From positions 1 through 18,454 of the forward strand of contig JAUXFG010000074.1 in the NCBI GenBank assembly GCA_030620115.1: a DNA stretch of 18,454 nt, given 5' to 3'. Positions 7,059-14,707 of this stretch are shown here, in pieces (positions within the stretch are counted from its first letter, which is position 1; each line of letters opens with the position of its first letter). A program made the translations under genes and the position numbers. The notes beneath the pieces are model-generated. The model did not search any database and was not told where the DNA came from. It saw only the letters and a list, made by a program, of their open reading frames with translations. The DNA is from Candidatus Fermentibacterota bacterium. GTDB taxonomy: Bacteria > JAFGKV01.

Positions 7059-7825
7059 CTATGGATCCCCCGAGCCCGCATGAAGGCCCATTTGATCTTG
7101 CAACCGGAACAAATCTATGCTCCAGGAAAGCAATAGCAAATGGCTAGCCCGAACTTCTCACCAGCCTCCTACTCCAACGGCTGATATGGCACCGCCTCCT
7201 TCGTTACGCTTCGTCGGCCGTTTCGCTACGAAGGCCGGTGAGAAGTCCGGGCTGGCGGCAAATCAAGAGACCCATTCCCATTTGCTGTAAAAGCGAGCAA
7301 GACAGGGTGCCGGCACATCGCTGCTTATGAATGGACTGTCGGCAGAAATCATCCATTGCAAACCAAATATCAGTAATACCATCTGTTTCACTCATTCCCT
7401 CATGCTATTTCCCAAAATCTGACTACATAAGGACGCTTCCTGCATTCAATTGCGGTGGCTTATACAAACATCTCCTCACCATCCCAAAGCCAGGATACGG
7501 GAATCCCTTTCTCATAATCTCATAAATTGATTCAGCTTCCAGGAGATTGGCCGCGTGATAACTCCCCGGATTTTGAACCCTCTGGTCTCTTGGGTTGCCA
7601 ATTGACAGACAACGAGCATGTCCATAGCTTCCCTGAGCCTTACCATGGAGCCATAGTCCCTGTGATCCAGGTGGTCTCCTTTTATTTCCCGCTGGCCTTG
7701 TTGGCCCATGCGATGATCAGTGCATCCCGGATGATATCCACCTTTCGTTCTGATCCTACAGTCTGCATCGGTTCACGCCGGTAGCCTGCAGTCGCCCTAT
7801 CAGAAACCCTAGAGGAGAGGCTCAC
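7059..7825. other. Long intergenic region between divergent genes
   Basis: 767 bases with no supportable gene. It holds a ribosome site for the plus-strand peptidase gene (AGGAG, 7813-7817), a long inverted repeat (separate entry) and a perfect TTGACA at 7602-7607 whose best-spaced partner (TAGCTT, 7625-7630) is a poor -10 box. Short minus-strand frames at 7204-7395 and 7512-7709 lack recognisable domains. The promoters for both divergent genes should lie here. Confidence 0.5.
7146..7253. repeat. Long imperfect inverted repeat (108 bp hairpin element)
   Basis: The 21-base arms 7146-7166 and 7233-7253 pair at 19 of 21 positions; the core is ACTTCTCACC against GGTGAGAAGT. A nested inner stem pairs CCTTCGT (7198-7204) with ACGAAGG (7228-7234). 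It has no coding content and lies 88 bases upstream of the PLD-like gene's start. Similar GGTGAGAAGTCCGGGC-type repeats are common in environmental genomes (from memory). Confidence 0.65.
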
Positions 7826-10147
7826 ATGTCGAATAACCCAGCCCGCACCGCTATCTTGCCGTCATTCTTTGGCTTGATCGCCTTATGCTTTTTCGTTTTC
7901 GTTCCACCACTTCCCGCCACCATCGTTTCGTTTGGTATTGCTGATCCCGGCTGGCACGTGATCTCCACGTCACCCTCCGGTCTCGAGCTTCAATGGAATG
8001 CTCCCTCTTTGGAGGCCGAGGAGGTGGTGAAAGACGGAATCGTGTACTGGAAATTGGCTTTGGAAGGATCGGGCGTCGCTGCGGATCCAGGAATGCCGGA
8101 TCTCCCCGTCGCGCGGGTCATGATCCGCCTTCCTGCAGGCGGGAGCATTTCTGTGGTGGCGCACGCAGCTAATCACCAACTGATCCGTTTGAAGACATTG
8201 GGTGTGGACAGGATAGCCCCCCGCCCCAGACGTGTTGCAAAGATACGAGGCGCCACGCCCGACGATGGCTGGACAGTTGATGAAAAAGCATATACCGGCC
8301 CGTGCGGTGAGCTGGGCGCCGCAGTGGTCGAGAGGCTTGGCACCATGCGAGGAGTGAAATTGGGCCTCGTGGAAGTCAACCCTATCTCGTATGACCCGCT
8401 CGGCGCCGAATTGCGCCTGACGAAGTCCATACGGGTGAAGCTATCCTTTGACGAACCCCTTCGCGATATCGATCAGAGACTCTTGTCACAAGAGGCCTGG
8501 CAGCAGGTCTCTTGCCGCGTCCTGAACATGGACCAGTCGCGTGATCCCGTTGACCTCCCCGCGGGCTACCTCATCATCACTGCGGACGCATTGGAGAACG
8601 CGCTCTCTCCCTTGGCAGCATGGAAAGCCGAGAAGGGCTACCACGTCACCGTGACCAATACTTCACAGATCCCAGGAGGAGCTACGGCGGACAACATCAG
8701 GAGCTACATACAGGATGCGTATGATAACTGGACAGTGCCGCCCGTGTTTGTGCTGCTGGTGGGGGATTCCAACACCATCCCGGCATTCAACGGGACCGGA
8801 TATCAGAACCCCAAGACCGATCTGTACTACGGCTGCATGGATGGCGGCTCAGACTACCTCCCGGATCTGTACGTAGGGAGATTCTCCATGAGAACCGCAG
8901 ACGATGTCGCCGCCGAAGTTGAGAAGACGGTGGACTACGAGCAGGCGCAGTGGAGCCAGGGCAGCACGTGGGCGGGGAGGCAGTACTTCATCTCGTCGGA
9001 TGACTGGGGCAACCACGGACTCACTGAGGGCACACACACCTATTGCATGGCCAAGGCAAGGAGCCATGGTGTTACCTGCGACTCGCTCTGGGGGTACTAC
9101 GGCACCGGAACGCCCATTGCCGAGGCGGTGAACACCGGTCGGGCCATGGTTGCTTACTCCGGCCACGGGGTGGAGAACATGTGGCAGGGACCGATCTTCA
9201 GCAACTGGAATGTGAGCCAGCTCAGCAACCTTGACCGCTATCCCATCGTACTCAGCTTCGCCTGTCTCACCGGCGATTTCACCTGGAGCTCGGACCCTTG
9301 CTTCATGGAAAACTGGGTCAGACAGCACGACAAGGCTGCGGTGGTGGCGTGCGGATCATCCGCCAACTCGTTCTGGCCCGATGACGACTACTTGCAGCGT
9401 CGCGTATGGGACGCGCTGTTCGATGATGGGTTCAACTGGCCCGGCGGCTTCATCCTTGAAGGGAAGATGCTGTACGCCCTGTGGGAGCCCAACCAGTGGA
9501 TGGAGAGGGGTTATTTCGAGCAGTACAATATTCTTGGCGATCCTTCGCTGCTCTTGTTCACCTTGGAGCCTGTGGCTCTTGCCGCCACCATACCCGCCTC
9601 CATCCCTTCAGGCTCCCCACAGACAGTACAGATCACGGTCACCCGCGGAGGCCAGCCCATGGAGGGCGCCCTTGTAGGGCTCCACAAGGAGGGGGAAGTC
9701 CAGGAGGCGGGTTATGCTGATGCCAACGGTCAGGTTTCTCTCCAGGTGACCGCCACCACCACGGGATCCATCATAGTGACGAGCACGGCGTATAATTCAA
9801 TCGTATATGTCGACAGCATCACCGTAGGTAGTGGTGACGCCATCGCACCCACTGCGCCCTCTTGGGCAACCTTGTCACCGGCGGGGATTCTCACGTGGGG
9901 CGCCTCCTCTGACAATGTAGGCGTGGCGGGTTACCGCATCTACCGACAGACACACGCCTACTTCGACACAGAGGGCATATCCCATCTCCGGGAAACCGCG
10001 GAGACGACCTCTTCATTTCCGGGCAGCATGGGTAACCCAGCAGTGAACTACTATTTTCTCATCACCGCATTCGACGCTGCTGACAATGAGTCGGCTCCAT
10101 CACCACTTGTGGGCGAATACGACTTCGACCTTCCATCCGTGCCATAG
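7826..10147 (+). CDS. Secreted C25 (gingipain-like) cysteine peptidase with Ig-like and Fn3-like C-terminal domains
   Basis: A 773-aa exported protease of the caspase-like C25 family. N-terminal signal/hydrophobic segment (about residues 10-31), then a gingipain-type pro/N-terminal domain (about 40-235, with PGMPDLPVARVMIRLPAG). The C25 catalytic domain spans about 245-578: YLIITADALENALSPLAAWKAEKGYHV, FVLLVGDSNTIPA, DLYYGCMDG, LPDLYVGRFS, catalytic His in YSGH447G, catalytic Cys in LSFAC480LTG, ending YNILGDPSLLLF. An Ig-like/carboxypeptidase-regulatory-like domain (about 585-668) and an Fn3-like domain (about 674-768) follow. Start ATG 7826 has AGGAG 8 bases upstream. The next gene, a second C25 peptidase, starts 23 bases after the stop. 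No typical type IX secretion tail was recognised. The family is secure; the P1 specificity is unknown. Confidence 0.92.
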   Translation: MSNNPARTAILPSFFGLIALCFFVFVPPLPATIVSFGIADPGWHVISTSPSGLELQWNAPSLEAEEVVKDGIVYWKLALEGSGVAADPGMPDLPVARVMIRLPAGGSISVVAHAANHQLIRLKTLGVDRIAPRPRRVAKIRGATPDDGWTVDEKAYTGPCGELGAAVVERLGTMRGVKLGLVEVNPISYDPLGAELRLTKSIRVKLSFDEPLRDIDQRLLSQEAWQQVSCRVLNMDQSRDPVDLPAGYLIITADALENALSPLAAWKAEKGYHVTVTNTSQIPGGATADNIRSYIQDAYDNWTVPPVFVLLVGDSNTIPAFNGTGYQNPKTDLYYGCMDGGSDYLPDLYVGRFSMRTADDVAAEVEKTVDYEQAQWSQGSTWAGRQYFISSDDWGNHGLTEGTHTYCMAKARSHGVTCDSLWGYYGTGTPIAEAVNTGRAMVAYSGHGVENMWQGPIFSNWNVSQLSNLDRYPIVLSFACLTGDFTWSSDPCFMENWVRQHDKAAVVACGSSANSFWPDDDYLQRRVWDALFDDGFNWPGGFILEGKMLYALWEPNQWMERGYFEQYNILGDPSLLLFTLEPVALAATIPASIPSGSPQTVQITVTRGGQPMEGALVGLHKEGEVQEAGYADANGQVSLQVTATTTGSIIVTSTAYNSIVYVDSITVGSGDAIAPTAPSWATLSPAGILTWGASSDNVGVAGYRIYRQTHAYFDTEGISHLRETAETTSSFPGSMGNPAVNYYFLITAFDAADNESAPSPLVGEYDFDLPSVP

Positions 10148-10170
10148 GCCGGAAACAGAAAGGACACACC

Positions 10171-13100
10171 ATGACCAAGCTTGTGAGTCTCACGACCTTG
10201 ATGCTGCTGCTCGGAGGAGCACCTGGTTCCGCTGCAGATGTCATGAGGCTCGATTTCGCTTATGAAGAACCCTCGGTCTCGTGGGGGCCGGATGGGGACA
10301 TAGTAGAACTCGAAGGCTGCCAGATCATCGCACATGTAGGCGAGCCGCTCTTGCCCGTACATGGCGTTTCAGTCCTCCTTCCCGCGGGTCACGAGCTGGA
10401 GGGTGTCGAAATCGTTCCCGGGGATCCAGTGATTCTCCCAGGAACCTTCGACCTCCCCATTGCTCAGCGGCAATATCCATTCTCCTACGTGGGTCCGGTT
10501 GAGGTCGTGGAGCTGTCGGATCGGCTGAAGGGCAGCCCGGATCCCCATCCTGCGTACTTGCATGCCAATGAGACAACTCATTTCCTGGCCGGCCATGGGT
10601 TAGGGAGCTTCACCCTGCATCCCGTTCGCTACATCCCCGCCACGGGAACACTTCTCTATTATCCTCATATGAGTGTGCTGGTCACGACTACGACCACCGC
10701 TCGGGCACAGGAAGCCCTGGCCCGCCTCTATCGTGATTCCCACCTCGATCGGGAACGCATCCAACGTGCAACGCCCTTTATACAAGAGCTTGATACGTAT
10801 CCGGCTCAGAGAGGGGGAAGACGCAACGACTTCGATATTCTTCTCATCGCCGAATCCTCCCTTCTTCCGGAATTCGATCCCTACATCACCCACAAGACCC
10901 TCAGGGGCTGGAAAATCGTCACGAGGACCGTAGGTTCCACATCCTCCTATCCCGGTGCGGATACTCAGGAAAGAATCAGGAATTGCATCAAGGACTACTA
11001 CGAGAACTACGGCATTCAGTATGTCCTTCTGGGCGGAGATGACGAGACGATCCCTCATAGGGGGTTCTGGTTTGATCCGGGCTGGGGTCTCGAGGATTAC
11101 GATATCCCCGCAGATCTCTATTATGCGGCCCTCGACGGAACGTGGAATGATGATGGTGATGCCAAGTGGGGCGAGCCCAGCGAGGCGGATCTACTGGCGG
11201 AGGTTTTTGTTGCACGGGTTTGCGCCGATAATGCGGCCGAGGTTTCACGATTCATCAGCAAAACAGCTCTGTATGAAGACGAGCCGGTGGTAGCTGAATG
11301 TGACAAGGCGCTGATGGTGGGCGAAAAGCTCTGGGACGACCCGACGTGGGGCGGTGACTCCAAAGATGAGATCAAATCCGGGGCCTCCACACATGGGTAC
11401 ACCACGGTGGGGTTCCCCAATCCTGGAAACGTAGAAACACTGTATGACCGAGACATACCCGGGAGCTGGAATGCCATGTCGGACCTACTCCCACTCCTGA
11501 ACGGCGGTGTTCATTTCGTTAACCACCTCGGCCACTCCAATGTCGGCTACTACATGAGGTTCTACAACTCCAATATCACAGACGCCAACTTCACGAACAA
11601 CGGTGTGAATCATTCGCTGTACATCACCTACAGCCAAGGCTGTTATTGTGGTTCATTCGATAATCGCACCACCGGCGGCAGCTACACTTCTGATTGCATA
11701 AATGAAAGGATCACGACAGAGATCTCAAACGGCGCGGTGGCGGCGATAGCGAATTCCAGATACGGTTGGGGAGCTCATGAGAGCACCAACGGTTCGAGCC
11801 AGTACTTCGACCGACAGTTCTTCGATGCTGTGTTTGGCGAAGGGATAACCAATATCGCATGGGCCAATCAAGATTCAAGAGAGGACAATATCTGGGCAAT
11901 TAGCTACGCCCAGAACCGATGGTGCTACTACGAGCTGACTGTATTCGGGGATCCATTGCTTGACATGTGGACAGCCCAGCCGACCACAATGGCCGTTAAC
12001 TATCCATCAGCGTACATCATCGGCGGCCCCACATTCACCGTGACCGTCACAGGCGTCGCCGGAGCCAGGGTTGCACTGTCTCGAGACGGGCAGTTGCTCG
12101 GTCGTGGTTTTACCGATGTGTCCGGAGTTGCGGTGGTTGAGTTCGATGATCCTCCACAAACTCCCGGCGCCATGGACGTTGTGGTTACTGCCCATGACAG
12201 GCTTCCATTCCAGGGTACGGCGAATGTCGCAGACCCTGACGGTCCCTACGTTGTCTGTATCGACCACACCATCGATGACGACATGAACGGAAACAGCTGG
12301 GGAGATGCCGACGGCGAGGTCGAACTCGGTGAAACCATCGAACTCCCCTTGCTTCTCGAGAATGTCGGCACAGAGCAAGCTGCGGGCGTTATAGCAACCG
12401 TATCAACCAGCCAATCCTATGTCCAGTTCTCTCAGGATTCCCAGACCTACGGCGATATCGATATCGGCGCCCAGGTTTGGTCAGCCGGAAGCTATGTGTT
12501 TTCCGTGGTTCAAGACTGCCCTGACAGGACAGGCGTCACAATCGAGGTTAGCGCAACTGACGGATCCGAGACGTGGGTATCTTACGTTTCCATTATGGTG
12601 AATTCTCCGGTGCTCTACCTTGCTTCCTTTCAGATCAGCGAGGTTTCCGGCAACGGCAATGGGCAAGCGGACGCGGGTGAGACTATCGCAATTACGTCCA
12701 TGCTTGGGAACAGTGGGCACGGAACCGCATGGTCGGTGACCGGGGACATGTCATCCGGCGATGGCTATACCACAATCAATTCCGGCTCGGCAGGATATCC
12801 TGACATCAGCCCTGAGTCTACAGTCGGTTCGTCAGTACCGTTCCAGGTTGAGTTCTCCCCATCGACACCTCTGGGGCATTTGGTTGACTTCTCAGTTGAT
12901 GTAACAGCGGCCGGTGGGTATGCTGAGACCGTCGGTTTCACACTCTGCGTCGGCAAGAAATCTCTTCTCGTGGTGGATACCGACAATGAAACCACTGAAA
13001 CCAGGATTATCACCGCCCTGGACGATCTTGGTGAGGATTATGACCAATGGGCATGGTTTACCGCAGGCTCACCCGGTCTCGACGAACTCTTGCGCTACGA

Positions 13101-13902
13101 GACGGTCATCTGGGCCTCGGGCGACCAAAATGCGTCCACCGGTACGGCGCAGGATCGTCAGGACCTCGGCGCCTTCCTCGATCAAGGCGGCAGTTTGCTC
13201 TATTCGGCGGAAAACTACCTCACCCAGTACCCCAATGAATCGTTTACAACCGAGTACCTGCATATCGCGGATCATTCTGTAAATGTTACTGTCTTCAACA
13301 GCGTTGTGGGCGAGGCCGGGGATCCTATAGGGGATGGGCTGAATGTGTCCATATCCTATCCGTCCGATCTATCCGAGACACCTGATACAGTTGAACCAGA
13401 CGCTCAATCAGCGGTGGTATTCAGGTCTGGAAGCGCCAATCAATCCACCGTGATCAGGTATCCGGCTACAGGGGATGGCCCATATCGCATGATGTTCTTT
13501 GGAACGCCCCTGGAAGCGTTCAGTAGTTCCGGAGCCGGCGATAATAATATCTCCGGGGTTCTATCTCGCAGCCTGGCATGGATGAGGGGATCCGCAGATA
13601 TCCAAGCTCCTTCGGCGCCCGCATGGATAGCTATGACAACAGCCGGCGAGCTGACCTGGGATCCTGCCACCGACAATGTGGGCGTAACGGGCTACAAACT
13701 CTATCGGGCGACCGAACCCTACTTCTCCATTGATGGTTTGTCTCCATTGGCTAGCCCTTCAAGTGCAAACTGGAGTGCTCCAGGAAGCGTGGGCAATACG
13801 GAGATCAATTATTACTTCATCGTGACCGCCTGCGACGAGGCCGACAATGAATCTCTCCCATCGCCCATCGCGGGTGAACATGACTTCGCGATTGAGAACT
13901 GA
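10171..13902 (+). CDS. Large secreted C25 (gingipain-like) cysteine peptidase, multidomain
   Basis: A 1243-aa exported protease. Signal peptide about residues 1-22 (LMLLLGGAPGSAA). A gingipain N-terminal domain (about 25-205) has GEPLLPVHGVSVLLPAG. The C25 domain (about 218-600) has FDILLIAESSLLPEFDPYI, YVLLGGDDETIPH, DLYYAALDG, catalytic His in NHLGH455SN, catalytic Cys in YSQGC491YCGSFDN, and VFGDPLLDMW. Then an Ig-like domain (604-686), two CARDB-like repeats (about 713-808 and 830-925, each with a D/E-rich GET motif), an alpha/beta GATase/ThuA-like domain (about 930-1138, SLLVVDTDNET... FLDQGGSLLYSAENY) and a C-terminal Fn3-like domain (1146-1240). AAGGA at 10160-10164 precedes the ATG by 6 bases. 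It shares the last domain with its upstream neighbour, but the catalytic domains are only distantly alike. Confidence 0.92.
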   Translation: MTKLVSLTTLMLLLGGAPGSAADVMRLDFAYEEPSVSWGPDGDIVELEGCQIIAHVGEPLLPVHGVSVLLPAGHELEGVEIVPGDPVILPGTFDLPIAQRQYPFSYVGPVEVVELSDRLKGSPDPHPAYLHANETTHFLAGHGLGSFTLHPVRYIPATGTLLYYPHMSVLVTTTTTARAQEALARLYRDSHLDRERIQRATPFIQELDTYPAQRGGRRNDFDILLIAESSLLPEFDPYITHKTLRGWKIVTRTVGSTSSYPGADTQERIRNCIKDYYENYGIQYVLLGGDDETIPHRGFWFDPGWGLEDYDIPADLYYAALDGTWNDDGDAKWGEPSEADLLAEVFVARVCADNAAEVSRFISKTALYEDEPVVAECDKALMVGEKLWDDPTWGGDSKDEIKSGASTHGYTTVGFPNPGNVETLYDRDIPGSWNAMSDLLPLLNGGVHFVNHLGHSNVGYYMRFYNSNITDANFTNNGVNHSLYITYSQGCYCGSFDNRTTGGSYTSDCINERITTEISNGAVAAIANSRYGWGAHESTNGSSQYFDRQFFDAVFGEGITNIAWANQDSREDNIWAISYAQNRWCYYELTVFGDPLLDMWTAQPTTMAVNYPSAYIIGGPTFTVTVTGVAGARVALSRDGQLLGRGFTDVSGVAVVEFDDPPQTPGAMDVVVTAHDRLPFQGTANVADPDGPYVVCIDHTIDDDMNGNSWGDADGEVELGETIELPLLLENVGTEQAAGVIATVSTSQSYVQFSQDSQTYGDIDIGAQVWSAGSYVFSVVQDCPDRTGVTIEVSATDGSETWVSYVSIMVNSPVLYLASFQISEVSGNGNGQADAGETIAITSMLGNSGHGTAWSVTGDMSSGDGYTTINSGSAGYPDISPESTVGSSVPFQVEFSPSTPLGHLVDFSVDVTAAGGYAETVGFTLCVGKKSLLVVDTDNETTETRIITALDDLGEDYDQWAWFTAGSPGLDELLRYETVIWASGDQNASTGTAQDRQDLGAFLDQGGSLLYSAENYLTQYPNESFTTEYLHIADHSVNVTVFNSVVGEAGDPIGDGLNVSISYPSDLSETPDTVEPDAQSAVVFRSGSANQSTVIRYPATGDGPYRMMFFGTPLEAFSSSGAGDNNISGVLSRSLAWMRGSADIQAPSAPAWIAMTTAGELTWDPATDNVGVTGYKLYRATEPYFSIDGLSPLASPSSANWSAPGSVGNTEINYYFIVTACDEADNESLPSPIAGEHDFAIEN

Positions 13903-13908
13903 GTCCTC

Positions 13909-14439
13909 ATGCGCATCCTCGTCGTCAGTGATAGCCATGGCAACAGGGAGCTACTCTCCCTCGCTCTCTCCCGAGCGAAGGAGACGGGAACACTCGATCT
14001 CGTGATTCACCTCGGTGACGAGCATACCGATCTCCAGGGACTGCTAAGCGCCGAGGAAAAAGCCACCGTGGCGCCGGGCATCTATCATGATGATTACCGA
14101 ACGGGAGCTGTCTCGCCATCGAGAACCCTGGAGCTCAACGGAATCGTCGTCGCCATGGCACACCAACCTCCGGATCTTCCCTCCCTCCAGGGACGTCCAG
14201 AGCCCAGGCTTCTGCTCCACGGCCATACCCACAACCTTCTGTTGTCTCAGGATCCGTGGGGGCTCAGATTCAACCCCGGTCACCTTGTGAGCCCTACAGA
14301 CAAAGGAAGACCGGCGTCATTTGGGCTCCTTGAAATTGCCCAAGATACGCTCTCAATACAGGCATTTGGCCTGGCAAAGGATCCTCTTTTTCGGAGCCTC
14401 TGGCCATTCGACTCGCTCAGAAGGCCAGAGGGGTTCTAA
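13909..14439 (+). CDS. YfcE/MJ0936-family metallophosphoesterase, atypical
   Basis: A 176-aa cytosolic calcineurin-like phosphodiesterase. Metal-binding elements: V-S-D8-S-H10-G-N, HLGD37E, A-H85-Q and HGH106TH108, with FNPGH after. In YfcE-type enzymes a GN(C/H)D motif supplies a bridging Asn; here that position reads APGIYHDDYR (residues 56-64), so the Asn is missing and His60 or Asp61 may replace it. The C-terminus (about 145-176) extends past the core. It starts 6 bases after the C25 peptidase stop, without a clear ribosome site, so it is probably co-transcribed. Whether it works with the peptidases or is only carried along is unclear. No specific substrate can be inferred. Confidence 0.82.
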   Translation: MRILVVSDSHGNRELLSLALSRAKETGTLDLVIHLGDEHTDLQGLLSAEEKATVAPGIYHDDYRTGAVSPSRTLELNGIVVAMAHQPPDLPSLQGRPEPRLLLHGHTHNLLLSQDPWGLRFNPGHLVSPTDKGRPASFGLLEIAQDTLSIQAFGLAKDPLFRSLWPFDSLRRPEGF

Positions 14440-14469
14440 GCCATATACGCGATAGGTGATCGATGGCTT
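14438..14469 (+). terminator. Weak hairpin at the end of the peptidase operon
   Basis: AAGCCAT (14438-14444), overlapping the TAA stop of the metallophosphoesterase gene, pairs perfectly with ATGGCTT (14463-14469) across an 18-base loop. There is no T-run. It could mark the transcript end, but a chance pairing is quite possible. Confidence 0.25.
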
Positions 14470-14479
14470 GGGCTCGGTC

Positions 14480-14572
14480 TGTCATTCTGAGCGCACGCGA
14501 AGAATCTCAAGGTACGCGACCTTAGCCTGAGGAGGAAAGATCCTTCGTTTCCTAGGGTCACTCAGAATGACA
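14480..14572. repeat. Dispersed palindromic repeat (93 bp)
   Basis: Perfect 12-bp terminal inverted repeat, TGTCATTCTGAG (14480-14491) and CTCAGAATGACA (14561-14572). An inner pair, CGAAGAATCT and AGATCCTTCG, matches at 9 of 10 positions. It has the form of a common dispersed hairpin repeat of environmental bacterial genomes (TGTCATTCTGAGCG... type). It is non-coding and lies between the peptidase and pgs operons. Confidence 0.75.
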
Positions 14573-14633
14573 GTGTTGCGACATGGGTGTCTTGGTGTTA
14601 GGATCTGTCCTTCGTCCTCCGTCTTCTGTCTAC

Positions 14634-14681
14634 CCGACCGAAACGGTCGGCGTCAGTTCCACGTGAAGTTGTGGAACTGAC
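14634..14681 (+). promoter_or_regulatory. Two adjacent perfect hairpins in the pgsB leader
   Basis: Hairpin 1: CCGACCG-AAA-CGGTCGG (14634-14650), 7-bp stem. Hairpin 2: GTCAGTTCCAC (14652-14662), an 8-base loop, then GTGGAACTGAC (14671-14681), 11-bp perfect stem. They sit one base apart and end 26 bases before the pgsB ATG. No T-run follows, so they look more like a leader/attenuation or protein-binding structure than a simple terminator. Whether they are transcribed with pgsB is inferred. Confidence 0.5.
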
Positions 14682-14707
14682 ATAGACACGCAGCCTATCG
14701 AGGAGTT

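Noticed and set aside
7320-7395. Minus-strand peptide with ITDIWFAMDDFC, vaguely like the start of an IS982-type transposase
   Set aside because: Only about 24 residues look protein-like; the rest runs into the inverted repeat and no DDE motifs or terminal repeats are found. Too short to call a pseudogene.
7602-7630. TTGACA with a 17-base spacer to TAGCTT as a promoter
   Set aside because: The -35 match is perfect but the -10 is poor and lies about 200 bases from the start; a chance match is likely.
7512-7709. 65-codon minus-strand frame
   Set aside because: No recognised motif, no convincing ribosome site and no continuing homology. Likely a chance frame.
8849-9328. 159-codon minus-strand frame inside the first C25 gene
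   Set aside because: It is the antisense shadow of a well-supported catalytic domain; no homology of its own.
4188-14685. Similar strings GGAACTGACCATAG (about 4188-4201) and GGAACTGACATAG (about 14673-14685) upstream of two genes
   Set aside because: Short, in different structural contexts, and at different distances from the starts; cannot be told from chance without a genome search.
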